Below, piece by piece: positions 20,701 to 33,300 of a DNA stretch of 64,000 nt. The stretch lies in assembly GCA_032718565.1 (NCBI GenBank), contig JAVGVS010000107.1:1046379-1110378 (forward strand), given 5' to 3'. This DNA comes from Distichodus sexfasciatus (Eukaryota; Chordata; Actinopteri; Characiformes; Distichodontidae). The notes under the pieces were generated by a model. It did no database searches, was not told the DNA's origin, and worked only from the letters and a program-made list of their open reading frames with translations. A program made the translations under genes and the position numbers. The stretch's first letter is position 1. Every line of letters starts with the position of its first letter.

Positions 20701-23670
20701 ATCAGACATATACGTAACAAGGAAAGCTAATGCTAACCCCTAATGAAACAGCAAATCCATATATTCCACAGTGCCTGATTGAATAGGTCCCATATAGGCC
20801 CTTATGATCATCAAGCACCTACTTGCTAAATATTCCCAAATTAAAATACTAAAATATGGCAAACAGCCTTGTTTTATTCAGCAAGGATTTGAAACAATTT
20901 GAACCTTAGATTTATCATACCTTTATTATTTTCAAATTAGCGCTGGTAAAACATACACTTCCCCCCTTCACCTCACATTTCGTGCGTTTTAATTTTTACT
21001 TTTACCTATTTTTATATTTAAATGATTTCTCAATGTCTTGACGCTTATTTCATTATTTTTCTTATCAACCATATTTTGTTTTTTGCTATTTATTTGTGCT
21101 TTCTGTAAAGCACTTAAAGCTTCATCCAGATGTATGAAAGATGAAAATGAAAAAACAAAAGAACACTAAGAACTGTATATATTTAGTAGAAGCATTAGGC
21201 TAGTTAATTAACATAACTGATTAAACTCCTTAATCTGGTTCAGGGCATGTGAACCAGTTTAACAAGGTATAAGGTAAATAACAAGCTTAACATATAAATT
21301 ATTAAACTGGTTCTGGGGTCTTACAGTAAAGTAAGTCCAAAATGAATAATGTTGGGTCTCAGCCAGGGTTTCTAACCTAGTAAACATCTTGGAGATGAAT
21401 TCATAAGCTTACCCATACCTGCCCCGTGTTTATGCTGTTCCGTTTTGGATTAATTGGTTTTCTCATGCTTTAAACATCTCCTAGTCTTGTTTATCTTAGT
21501 ACAAAAAAAGGCTTTGTATCCTTGAGAATGGTGTCTAAGCTCAGACTGGTTGGGCCAGATCCATGCACCTCATTCTGTCCAGTCAATGCTGAAATATCTG
21601 CAATTCTTGTAAAACTGAGCTGTGCTTGTCCTGTGGAACCAGCTAACACTGCTTTATTTTTTATTTTTGCAAACTTGTGATTATTCTGACATCATCTGTT
21701 CTACCCTGATAAAAGACAAAAAATAGTGAAAATGAGCTGAATAATCTAAATACATCCCACTATGAGAAAGCGAAAGAGGACAATGTGAAATGGAGCGACC
21801 CTGCTTCACTCAGCCCATGTGACAAGGTGAAACATCCAGTGACTCCCTAAAGAAATTCTCAAATGAACTGCATGGATTCATGGGGGAAGGATCATGCAGA
21901 AGCAGGCTTTTGGATAAATATAACCAATATATTCACATAACTCTTAAATGTACCTACCGAAGTGCTCCTGCGTATTAAAGATATTTGGACGTGAACGCTG
22001 GTACAGCCAAACTGTCATTAGGAAATGTTAGACAATATTGGCAAAGCAATGTTTTATTACACAACGGCCGATACTTATTTGGTTTGTGAGACAACATCCA
22101 TTTCCCCATTTTCAATCCATGAAAATATCATGATGTTGAAAATATGACACTGCCCTAGTCTAATAACATCAGCACCACAACAATTACAGCAGCTGGCTTT
22201 GTTAATTTGACAGACAATGAAACATCTTCTGTAGAATAGTAACATGCTTCATTTAAGTATGACTGAACCCTCTTGCAGAACCAACTTGGAGTCAAACCAA
22301 AAAATATAACGACTATCACTCCATCTGCATGCAAAATATTAACCAAGAATACACATGTAAATGAGTTCAGTAGGAAAGTCCTTCATGACCAACCTCTTAC
22401 TGCAGGATATGGTATAAAAACTCATGTTAAATCTTGTTAAAGCTTTTTAGGTGTTTAAAAACAACCTGAAAGCCCCAGAGCAGCTCACCTGCATTCATGA
22501 CCTTCTTGGGCTTGTTGATTGCAGACATGGAGGGGACAGGGACCGGCATGGTGTCCTGCCCTTGTCTCGCCTCCACCGGGTCGTACTCTTTCCCATCGTA
22601 GTTTGCGTCAAAGAACTTTTTAAACCACTGAACAAACTCAAAGTTGTCCTGAAACTTGCCCTTTATCAACTTATCGACTGGGATGATCTGGAGGAGGAAA
22701 AGAGTTGATCAGAAGTGAATCGAACAGAAACGAGAAGAACATCTAAATTCTGGTGATTGTATGAGAGGGACATAGAGGGTTCTTTTTTTCTTTTTACTTT
22801 GTGAACATTCTGAGGCAGAGACATTAGCATAACTTCCTTCCACAAACCATGAGCAGTCGTGTTTAAACTGATCTTTCCATGAGACTAAAAACTACTCAGA
22901 TAAACCCTGCTCATGTTGGCAGTGAAAGGCAACCCTGTTTTGTGCAAAACTGGCTTGTAAAGACCAACTGATCTCCATTTCGACCGCTAGATATTCCAAA
23001 CAAATATGAGGCTGTCTGGTTTGTGAGCAGGCACACATTAATTACAAGGTAAACACAGTCAGCATATTCAACTCCAGGAGTACAGTCAACACTGCCATCA
23101 TTGCTGTACACAAACACCTCCCCACAAAACACAGTTTTTACACAACATAGCAATAAGTGATCAGAAACCAGTTAGTTGGGAGTAAAGCCCACAACTTACT
23201 TTGTCAACTCCCATTTTCTTGAAGGCAGCTTGCAATATTTTGAAATTGTGAATGTATTCATGTTCTAATTTTGCTGAAAATTTCACTTTCTTCAAAGGCA
23301 CACAGCCAGGGAAGAGCATGTCCATGAACTGGCAATAGGCCGCTCCTGTAGGGGAAATGATCATAAAACAGGGAGTTAAAATACATAATGTCATAACTGG
23401 AATTAAAAGGTATTTTTATATTTATAGAGTCGGAGAAGGCATCCATAAACTAGAAACAGCTGACTGAGCAAACAAAAAAATCAAGCACTTGTCAGAAGCT
23501 TAGACTGTGACAAGGGATCACAACCCAAATGAGCTCCGTTACAACCCACCTGAACATAGCAGCTCAATCTTTGTGAGGTTCATCTGTAAGGATTCGTTGA
23601 TCCACGCGAGCATGTCATGACGACTCAGGTTGTCGCTCGTCACCGAGGTGGAATATACATTTACAGCCAT
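17742..23670 (-). CDS. mapre1: EB1 microtubule plus-end-tracking protein, 6 coding exons, 258 aa
   Basis: Coding exons (high to low): 23670-23550, 23345-23200, 22687-22489, 19996-19890, 19245-19093, 17792-17742 (stop TAA). Phases match at every junction. The product starts MAVNVYSTSVTSDNLSRHDM, the invariant EB start, followed by the calponin-homology domain (about residues 14-116, with the AYCQFMDMLFPG and FKKFFDANYDGK blocks). A Pro/Ser/Lys linker follows (about 130-185), then the coiled-coil EBH domain (KERDFYFGKLRNIELICQE, about 205-225) and an acidic tail ending EEF. EB proteins bind GTP-cap lattice through the CH domain and recruit SxIP and CAP-Gly partners through EBH and tail. The LQRIVDILYATDEGFVIPD block favours EB1 over EB3 (MAPRE3), although parts of the CH domain look EB3-like. 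Human EB1 is 268 aa, so length is normal. Fish may have 1a and 1b copies; which one this is cannot be told here. Exon 4's donor (gtgcct) is weak. Confidence 0.95.
17801..17881 (-). repeat. mapre1: CT-rich microsatellite forming the polypyrimidine tract of the last mapre1 intron
   Basis: (GA)n on the plus strand reads as about 80 bases of (CT)n on the coding strand. It ends just before the tatttttcag acceptor of the last exon (exon edge 17792). Confidence 0.8.
17994..18289. mobile_element. MITE-like element with TIRs, in the last intron of mapre1
   Basis: The left end ggcctcgtccacacggacg (17995-18013) is inverted at the right end cgtccgtgtgaacgaggcc (18271-18289) with one mismatch. The roughly 295-base interior is rich in gcgtt/aacgc motifs and has no coding capacity. 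Size and structure fit a miniature inverted-repeat transposable element. Family not assigned. Confidence 0.75.
20409..20625 (+). repeat. SINE family A, best-preserved tRNA head
   Basis: Has a Pol III B-box match (ggttcgaattc, 20461-20471) preceded by an A-box-like region. Then come ggaccggtaaagataac, gaggtacccatgagcaaga, caagcactgcc and a gtgtgctgtgctatgg tail. Lies in an intron of mapre1. Confidence 0.75.
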
Positions 23671-24239
23671 GTTCTACAACTAGGCAGAGGCAGAACAATG
23701 TGCGTTAGTCAACATGCCAAATAATTACTGGTGCTTTTCGAAATACATGATGAGTCACGACTGCAAACAAGGTACATTTCTGCCATTTTTAAAAAGGGGC
23801 AATCTCTCATAATCAGGTCAAAGTCTGCTAGCAAAAAGAGCTTGCTAGAAAGCAACATAACGTCACTGTTAGGACGCAGTGCCAAATCAAATGAGAGCAC
23901 ACTTGTTTCAGGACGTTTTCTGGAAGTAATCGTTAGAAACAACTGGACCACGTCCAAAAACGCCCATGCTTCAGACTACACGTGATCCTCACAGTGAACA
24001 TCCGTTTGAGGATGGAACAGAGACCTATGTGTACCTGATCATTTTGAATGTCTGGCCCTCAAAATTTACCACACTCCAGCTGCTACCTGCATATCTACAG
24101 AAACTTGCTTGATGCCGTAACTGATCAGATAAAACCACACTGAGCAGATGTGGGATAGTACATTACGTCCGGAAAATTTCATTCACGGCATTACATAGGT
24201 CTAATCAGATAAACTTGCAGTTCCTTAACACAGGGAAAA

Positions 24240-24415
24240 TCTGGGTTAAGGGTTTTGCATTAATGTCAAGAGCACAGTTTAATGTTTTTTAGTGATGAAC
24301 CAAGAGGTCAGAGCTACAAGCCTGAATATCCCACATCCAACCCCTGAGAAGTTGCCCCAGGGAGACTGTCTCTGTAATTAGGAAATGTAAGTTTCTCTGG
24401 ATAAGACCAACCACA
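24240..24415 (+). repeat. Family B repeat, degraded
   Basis: Contains ctgggttaagggttttgc, accaagaggtcagagc, cagggagactgtctctgtaa and taggaaatgtaagtttctct blocks of family B in a diverged order. Lies upstream of the mapre1 coding exons, in its 5' intron. Confidence 0.45.
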
Positions 24416-25293
24416 TCATTTGTATTTATGTCCCATTATTAGAAACCCATTAGCCACTGTAGGAAATTAGTCATTCTTGGAAGCTGATTTTTGGAAAATA
24501 TATAGTTTATATCATCTTGTACAGCAGCGTAAGCGCTTTCTTCACAGGCCTTCCCTGATCAGAAACAGGGAACATTTGTAGGTCCATCTTCCCCTTGACG
24601 TGTACGTTTAAACACGACTGAAATCAATCACATCCGTGACAATAAAACGCGTTTCCGCAACGCAGGCAAATAGTAAATGGCTTCAAGTACATTTACTAGA
24701 TTTTTAAATGGCGTTTAGCCGGCCTAAAGACTCGAGACTGCGAGCCAAATCCGACTACGAGAAGAGGGAAGTGACGCTAGCCAACTAGCCAGCAGGCTAA
24801 CTTCGCACATAGCGATATAACGTTAGCTAAGCTACCTAGCTAAATCTTCGTGGATAACGGAGCGACGGCATCGTCTAACATTTCATAGCTTTCCTGTGAT
24901 AGCTGGCAAACTCTCTCACCACACAATAATTGGAAAATTAATTATCACTGTTCGTATAAATATTACAAATATCCTAAATTCAAAATATTCATTCACATTC
25001 AACAAAACGTCCCACGCCACCTATTTGAGAGACTATTCTTAGAGTGGTTTTGGGACGCAGCATCGTAACTACACCATTCAGTTCCCTGTCCCCTAGGAAG
25101 TGCTAATGCGTCGTGCACTACACGAGAACGAGTCTCCACGTTCCCGCGACAAAATAAGTGCACTACATAGGACTCAGAAAGCCGTCTGGCACGCAGAAGT
25201 CCCCACCCCGCCTCAGTATACCGGGTAGCTAAGCTAGCTGACTGCTAACGAACCTAAGCGAGCAAGCTAAGCTAGGTTAGCCATAGCTCATAC

Positions 25294-25510
25294 CGCGGAG
25301 CCATAAATCCAGTCGGACTTTTTCTTTCTCGTTGTAGCACCCGCGCTGGTAAATTACGAAAACATTTAGATAGCGGGAAACACACCAACACTTGTGACGC
25401 TCCGTCTACCGAATTATGAAATACATTTCTTTCAAAAGCAGGACTTTAGGGTTTAAATTTGAAGTCGTTAGCTGTAACGTTACCTCCCGTTTGCCGGCGC
25501 TCCTTTTTTC
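25294..25510 (-). other. mapre1: Probable non-coding first exon of mapre1
   Basis: The exon carrying the mapre1 ATG begins at a splice acceptor (ctag, exon edge about 23679) only 9 bases upstream of the ATG, so at least one 5' UTR exon must lie further up on the minus strand. The best donor in the CpG-rich block upstream is gtatgag, directly below 25294. The exact transcription start is unknown; the upper end given is a guess from the promoter position. Inference from splice signals only. Confidence 0.5.
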
Positions 25511-25610
25511 CCGAGCGAGACAGGCGATTACGTCACATGGTGTACCGTCATGCGTAGAGTCTGGACCGGGAGCATTGTGGGAAAGAGTGCGTAGGTGGGT
25601 AGCTGGGTGA
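25500..25610 (-). promoter_or_regulatory. mapre1: CpG-rich promoter region of mapre1
   Basis: The sequence is locally GC- and CpG-rich compared with its AT-rich flanks. It holds a CRE-like ttacgtcac at about 25529-25537 and a gcattgtggga motif near 25572 resembling ZNF143/Staf-type promoter elements. No TATA box is seen, as expected for a housekeeping gene. It lies just upstream of the inferred first exon on the minus strand. Position is inferred. Confidence 0.5.
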
Positions 25611-26104
25611 GGGCGCAGAATTACAAATTAAAAGACATTAATGAGTCACTCAACACAAAGAAGCTATTGTGGCTAAAACTCTTGATAAAGAGATAAATTG
25701 AGGGGGCGTAAATCATTTAGGTTCATAATTGCAATTCACTGTGAATTAAAATATGCGTAATGCACACAAATGACTCTTTTAATATTTGGATACCACACTA
25801 ATTTATGTTCACATTCTTCTTTTAATCAATTCCTAAAATCATGTATGAAGTCACACGTTACATTGTAACCGTTACTGTAACAACATAATCGACTAGATTA
25901 GATTTATACCAAAAAAGGATGATAACGCGCACACGCACACACACTTATATATGTGTAAGCGTGTAAGAAATTCCATTATAGTCTGTCAGTTTTGACTGCC
26001 ATATCCGTCTTCGGCTTCAGCCATCCTTCATTTGTATTACTGTTGTGTGATGTTTTGCGTGAAAAATAGATGATATAACCCTGAATATATTCTTCAAATT
26101 TTAA

Positions 26105-26120
26105 CCACTAGAGGGTGCTG
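26105..26120 (+). promoter_or_regulatory. CTCF-like motif between mapre1 and zmynd8
   Basis: ccactagagggtgctg fits the core CTCF consensus (CCASYAGRKGGCR type) with few mismatches. It sits between the mapre1 promoter and the zmynd8 3' end. Motif match by eye only. Confidence 0.4.
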
Positions 26121-26365
26121 TCACTCCATGAAAACGGCAAGTCTAATTTAAAATGAGACTAATTTTATTTTGATAGCATCATTTCAGCTATAAAATATAG
26201 CTAATATTCATTAAATGATGTAATATCAATAGTGATGCACAATGCAATGCATAAACCCACTACTTTGCAAGCCATGTAAAAGTCAGGACTGGCAGTGCCA
26301 TATTTATTGTAGACATTCTCCTTTCATTTTTGCATTTTGAATAACATTATAAAAACGTAGAGGAC

Positions 26366-26506
26366 GGCATTGATTCATTCATTCGTTATCCGAAGCGCTT
26401 AATCCCTAAACCAGGGGTCATGGGGACTGGAGCCTATCCCGGGAACTACAGGCGCAAGGCGGGGACCAACCTTGGGCAGGTGCCAACACACCGCAGGGCT
26501 AGAGGA
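26366..26506 (-). repeat. Family C repeat, reverse copy
   Basis: Begins with the reversed (CATT)n tail (gattcattcattcg), then cgcttaatcccta, ggagcctatcccgggaact and ggcggggaccaacc. Confidence 0.7.
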
Positions 26507-26929
26507 CGGCAGACATTTTTAAATTTCACGAGAAGAGACGGTTTTATTTCTCACAGATATTTTTCTCCTTTTATTCTTCTGATATTTACAATATGTAAAC
26601 AAGGGATGCCAGGAAACAAAATAAAAAAACCTCAATCTTTCAGCTAATGTTGCCAGCAATCAAAGAAAGCTAACCAAGACATTTTACATGTTACGAACAG
26701 TTTGTACATAAGGGTCCTCATTGGCTTTTATTACTTTTTAGCCATATTGGCCTTTTTTGAAAGGGGCTGCCCAGTTAAACCAAGCACTTTTTTCTGGTTG
26801 AATGGTATAATGATGGCCACACAGAGTTACAAAGGCTTCCTGGGATATGTAGTGAAATCATTCAGAATGACCAATAATTCCTTAAAAGTCACATGTTCAA
26901 CAAATCTGAAACATTCAGAACATTAAAGT

Positions 26930-27339
26930 AAGCTCCACTTTTTTTTGGAGGCACCTTTAAGTGCAGCACTCACATTGAACAAAAAAACATTTTACTGCAC
27001 GGACAAACCCATTTACTTTTCCACTATACAAACCTCTGCTGTTTATTGTTTTTAAAGACAGTATTATATCTGTGTATTTAATATGAAAGTTTGTACAAAA
27101 ACAGTCTAATGCATTAAAAAAATTTAAATGACATACATTTCCATGAAAAGAACAAGCACCGTTTTAGGTCCTTGGGTGTAGTGAAATGGGCTGGAAAGGA
27201 GTGTTGAGTTCATATGACCAAAAAGAAAAGAACGAAAACTGAACGCTCCATTCCAAAGGGACCCCTCGTTCCTGGGTGAGTTCCAATGAGTTTTTCGAGG
27301 AACGTAAGAGACGTAAAAATGTCTGTAGTGCTCTGATGA
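26930..27339 (-). other. zmynd8: 3' UTR and poly(A) region of zmynd8
   Basis: Sequence downstream of the zmynd8 TAA (27340-27342) on the minus strand. A minus-strand AATAAA (tttatt at 27042-27047) lies about 295 bases after the stop; another candidate is at 26543-26548. No ORF of note. Confidence 0.45.
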
Positions 27340-30300
27340 TTAGGACACAGAAACTGGCGTGCTGCCCTTGGCGCTCTCTGTGGCGGGCGAAGGGGTTTTG
27401 TGTGAGGGCGAGGGTCTGTTGGCTGTGGGGGAAACCTGGGTTTTGGGTGATTGTCCTGTGGGCTTTGCTGCTTCCTCCTCTGGCTCCTGCTGAGATGCTG
27501 TGGGTAAGCAAGATGAAATTGCTTTAGACCTCTTAAAATGTCTTAAAGGGGTTTTCGCTTTGTAAAATGTATATAGAAGGCACACATAGACTATGATGTG
27601 CATATGTTAGAAATGCCACTGCCAAGTTCAGACATATGAATAGTACAAGATGTAACTGCTGAAACCTAAGAAGCTAATGTTTTGCACAAATAGGCACGCA
27701 ATATAATGTGCATAACAGAGCTCTTCACCATTCGTAGATTCCTTTCTTACCTAAGAACAAATCTCAAATAAGAAAGCATGAGATCATGAAAACTGGGATT
27801 TAGGACAAAAAAATATTTTTAAGAAGAGTCCCAATTCTCACATCAAGAATATTTTATTACTAACAAGGCTGACTTTAACAGAGAAGAATAAAATGTCAAT
27901 TTATGACCAAACTCAACAGCAGTTATCTGTTTTCATACTGTTACACTTTGCAAATTTAAGTTACAAAGAATGTGTGTTATTCTTTATACCGTGTACAAGC
28001 ACAGAAGCGATTGCATCATCAATGATGCTTTGCTCCAGACATTTTTTAACAGTTTATGGGTTTTACACAGTGTTGTTGCTACAGGTCTAATGTTTGTTGC
28101 AAATATAATTCTGAATGCAACAGTAAAAGAGCTGAAAATCGATCATCATTTGCCAAAATTGCAATTTGCACTCAAAGTGTACTGCTTTACCTATTATTAT
28201 TTTCCTAACAAAATATAAAGAAAAAATGAAGGACGGCCCAAAAGATTTGCACAGTAAAAAAAAACAAAGTTTATTTAAATATTTGTAAGACCTATTATAA
28301 ATTACTCTTAATGATAAGTGCAACAATTTTCTACTTTTTAATTGTCATGTTGAACATAGTTGTTTATATTATTAGTAATTAGTAATTACACATCTAATAT
28401 AAAAAGAATGTTTTTTCTCTTTTTCTTACATTCTTATTGCATTTGCATGCACAGAAAGCATTTAGCAACTGTTAAGTGTCTGAATGTTTGTGTGTCTGTG
28501 TATTGCATACCTGACTGCGTGCAGGATTTCATGTGTTCGGGCCAGTGTGCCTGCTGACAGGGGTAATCACAGTAACTGGTGTTCCAGCAGCAGTAGAAAA
28601 TGGCCTCCTTTTTACAGTTAGCACACCACTGCTTTTTCTTGGTCTCATCTATGGCTTGCTGCTTCTCCACCTCCATCTGTTTCTTTACCTCTGACACGAG
28701 CCTCTCTCTCTCCTGCTCTAGACTCTGCCTCATCTCTGCCATGGTCAGCTCTGAGTCAGACAACACACAGCACATATATCAGTGTACAAGTCATTTGCAT
28801 GCACAGTAATCAGGTTGTATTGGAGACACAGACACACTTGTGTCTTAGATCTTTGTAGGAACCAGGAAACAGGAATATAAGGGAAAAGTGATTAAATATT
28901 AGTAAAAATTAGCATCTTTCTTTAAAAAAAACCCTAAAGCACTAAGTTTCGAAAGAAAGGAAAAATACTTTGGTGTTTTGCTTTATTTAAGTCAATAACT
29001 CTGCATCTGGCCTGAAACTTAACCCTATTAAAATGTGTTGTCAATGTCGACATCCCAAAAAATCCCATCACGAGGACCAGCAAAATATTTACAAAATCTC
29101 ATATAATTCCGTCATCATTAGCAAAGTCACGGACATAAAATAATCAAACTTTATAACTTTACCCAAATTGTGTTTCATCTCTAAAAGCTCTTGCTGGTGC
29201 AGCCACTGGAGTTTCTCAATCTCTATTCGTAACCGTCGGATCTGTATCAAAGCAACAAGAAACGGTCATTAGGGAGAAGCAGAAACAGTATTAACATTGA
29301 AAATGTCAAGTGCAAAATATCAGAGAGCTGTCAAGTCTATAGCAAATGTGCAGACTTATTATTAGACTCATCTAAATTAGGATCATTTTGATTAGAAACT
29401 ACTTCTAGTTGTTCCGACACAACTTCTCAAAACTATCCAATATTAATGGCATGTTTGGGAATAATAGGTTTCCCTAAACACTCATGTATTAACCTCAGAA
29501 ACAAATTGTTCTCTGTAAATATTACTGTACTGATCTTGTGGAAAAAACTGACCAGTGATGCATGTGGAGAGAGCGTCTGACTAACTGTGTGTGAATTTTA
29601 CACCAGTAACTGAAATGTTTGCAGTAGGAAGTAAGGGGTTTCTTTACAAAGAGAATCAAACCTCAGCAATTGTGCTCCCTGTTGTACTTTTGGAGAGGTC
29701 ATTGTATATCTCTGTCATTGTTCCTTTAATGGCATCCATCATCTGTGAAAAATGAGAATTAGGTTAAATTTACAACAGTGGCAATTCCAAAAATATAACC
29801 GCAAATAGAGAATAAACATAATTAGGGTTACCATATTTTAAGCAGAGTATAATGTATAATAAAGAAGTAGATTTACTTCTGAGTTATATTAGTTACAAAA
29901 GGTACTCAACTAGTACTCATAAACAAGACGCTAGGCCTGATTTAAATTGGATTCCCTTATGGAGAATATCTTCACACGTGACGTGCATTTAGGAGACAAA
30001 CCAGACATTCTAGTACATTCCAGTAAACGAAATCTCAGGACAGCATGAGATTTTTTCCACATCAGACATTTTAAATGGTGCTAAACAGTGGGTTGTGAAA
30101 GAAATGAAGAAAAAAAAAAGAAATTAAGAAAACAAGAGAGTTGAGAATGTGTGGAAAAGTTGTACGTACTTTGGAGGTGTACTTGGCGATGTCTGCAGCT
30201 ACATCTGCAGAGGCGGGAGTGTTGAAATCGCCGGCCATTACGGAATAAGAGGAGTTAGGTGAGGAGTCCTTTGGTTGAACAGCTGATTAAAAGGGGTACA

Positions 30301-33300
30301 TGACAATTCAGTAATTATAGCGTTCAGTACTATTTATAGCCTAATCTCAGTTCTCTCCAAAACCTTTTTCATTCTCCTGCATAAACATCTTTGCAACAAG
30401 TTGGGATGTGGTGGCCTTGAGGATAGATAACTGTTTTGGATAGATACCAAGACACTGTGGGTTCAAATTTGGCATGGACATTTAACCCCTGAGCGAGACC
30501 CTTAACCCCGTCACAGCGCTCTGTTGGCAGCTGCAAAATTCAGTCACAGGAAAGATAGACCCAGAATCTGTGGTTGTGAAACAGCATGGATGTAGTTAGC
30601 TACTTTTTCTCTGTAGCTTGTTGTGTAGCTAACTACTATATTAAAACAGTAGCTTGGATGTAGCTTAGCTACTTTTAATCATAAGTAGTGTGTAGCTTGA
30701 AAAGCTGCTTTTTCAAAGTGACTTCCTCAACACTGGGAATAAGGAAGTGTAAGTTGCTTTGGATAAGAAAGTACCGACAAAAATAAAATGTCTCGTGTTT
30801 GAACTGGGGTGAAACTTGCTCTTCTCCCTTTGGTGCCTTTAAAGGCACTGCACTTGTTGGCTAACAGTAAAATCAGGGGTGTGTTTCCCAAAAGCATTGT
30901 TGCTAACGTATTGCTAACTACATTGGCAACACTATGTTAGCTGCTAATGTACACTATGTTAGTTAGCAACTATGCTTTTGGGAAATGCACCCCGCGTCAG
31001 TCGATGGTCGTTTAAAAATAGTGCTGCTATCTAAATTGATTTGCAAATTTAATCTAAATTGGTGGATTATGTCCTGGCAAGTGAAGAGAGTTTAGGCTGT
31101 CTTTAACACGATTGTAACGTTAGCTAGCATATGGGTTAATATAGTTAGCCAACTAACCAAGCTTACTTTGATAGCATTCAACAGGGACAGTCTAACTCTT
31201 TCACTAACTAATATACACCTGACACTAAGGGCTGGTTTCTTGTTTATGGATTGAGCCTAGTTTTGGACTAAATTGTAGTACCAATGGAGATTTACCATTC
31301 AAACTCAAAGCTAGTCTAGGACCAGGCTTAATCCTTGACTGGGAAGTTGGCCCTAAGTGTTCTGCATCTCATGTTAAAAAAGGTGCTCTCTTTAATAGAT
31401 TTTGAAATCAATGAAAAGGAAAGGAAACAAGCAAAACCAGAATGATTTTAAGTGTATTTTTTTTGGCAATGCACTTGCAGAATGTATGTTGCCATTTCTT
31501 AACTGGGTACTGAAAAATCTTCAAAACTGAATACAGTACTAGCATAATCGGCCAACTGCCACCAATAAAATAACTAATAGAAAAGTGCTAGCAATACCCC
31601 TGGTTTGAACTTCTTATGGTTTAGACTCTAGAAGTATGATGTCAAAGAACATCAAGTGAGCAATGAATCGATTTGATTAACTACATTTGTTTGGTGGTGG
31701 GAAAAGATAATACAGCAAATTACTTAATGTCTTTTACATTCTTATCCAGTCTGACTTCTAACTTGAAGTTAAGCAACTTGGAGTTAAGAGTTCTGCTCAA
31801 GGGGTCAATGGTGGTTTTAGGTTCTCTCTGGCCTCCCCATTTACATTTACTGCGTTTTAGACGCTCTAATCCATCTCCTAATTTTAGGGACAATCTCCCT
31901 TGAGCAACTTGGGGTTAAGGGTCTTGCTCAGTGACCCAGTAATGTTAATGCTGGAAGTAGGATTCAAACCCACGACCTCTTGCTCCAGAGACAAGGGTTT
32001 TACCCACTAGACCACCACCTTTACCATCTTACAGTCACCAACACAGGGTTACAGTCACTCAGACTACTGCACCAGCACCTCAAGCCTTTATTACCTTTGG
32101 CAGATTGTCTGGTCTGGTAGCGGATGCTGCTGTTGCTGTTCATAGTTGGACTGTGAGGCTGCGAGGCCGGTGTTCCGCTTTGTTGCGGCTGTTTCTGGAC
32201 TTTATGCACATGAATTTTCTGAGAAGTCTGTATCTTGTTTCCCATCTGGTTCCACACCACGCCCGTCTGACCCTGCTGGGCCACCTCCTTGGGCAAAAGA
32301 GGGCGCTGTTTTTTCACTGCTGTGGAGGCAGGAGAGCTGGAGCTTGATGTCGAGTTGGTCACTGGAACCCCAGGCTGGACAGCTGTGGAGGTTGTGCTGG
32401 AAATGGAAGACGGCTGGGCGGAGGCTGCGCTTGGAGGCTTTGTGACGGCTGGAACTGAGTCTTTTGTACTCGGGGTGGAGGACGATGTGCAAGGGACAGA
32501 TGGAGATGGCGATGCGTTAGGAGTGGACTGGGATTTTCCTGAGAATTTCAAAGGATAAGAGAAAGTCAATAAATCACAAAGAAACACAAACACAGAAACA
32601 GGTTACAATAAGACAGATTATCTACCTTCAGCTTTAACAGCAGCTGGAATTTTGGTCACAGAATTAGGCGTTGACGTCGTCTCTCTCTTTAATCTCTTCC
32701 TATCTCTTCCTCCCTGCTCGTCACCAAGATCAATCACCAGTTCTCGGTCCGAGTCAGAGTCCACATCCACATTCCTGGTGGTCTTCCCTTCCTGCTTATC
32801 CCTGTGGGGCTGCTGAGTCGTTTTTGTTTTCTCTGTGGTCTCCTTCTCCAATACGCTCCCGAGTTTTCTCCTGGCAGGAGGCTCAGGTGCTGTCTTGTCC
32901 ACCGCAGTTGGAGGAAGGCCTTTGCCATCCTGCGGCTGCGAGGAAGGAGGTCTCGGCCTCTTCTTAGAATCGCCCTGGACACCATTGTTTTGACTCCCAG
33001 TCTTCGGCTTGTGCTCCTCTTCGCTGGCATACTCACTGTCACTGGAGTCAGACTTGTCAGAATCATCCGAGTCACTGTGGTCCACACCCGGGTACACATC
33101 TTCTGAGATTTCACGAATGCCTTCATTCAGAGCAGAAAGATGAAACAGTTACATGTTGCATGTTTAATAGCAGGGATGTCCTAATAATTTAAGCATATTT
33201 CCTGTACAATGATACCACTCCTGATTAAATATTTGCATTTTTCTCAATAATAAAATAATGCGTAAACATAGAATATTAGATTGTTAAATCATGTGCAACT

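Noticed and set aside
24700..25300. Sequence rich in gctagc-like words considered as a second gene's promoter sharing the mapre1 CpG block
   Set aside because: No plus-strand exon follows before zmynd8's 3' end, so a bidirectional promoter has no partner.
26702..26926. 74-aa ORF near the zmynd8 3' end
   Set aside because: Lies on the opposite strand in likely UTR or flanking DNA, with no protein similarity recognised.
32105..33106. Plus-strand ORFs of 80-100 aa opposite zmynd8
   Set aside because: They are shadows of the real zmynd8 exons at 32095-32538 and 32626-33120.
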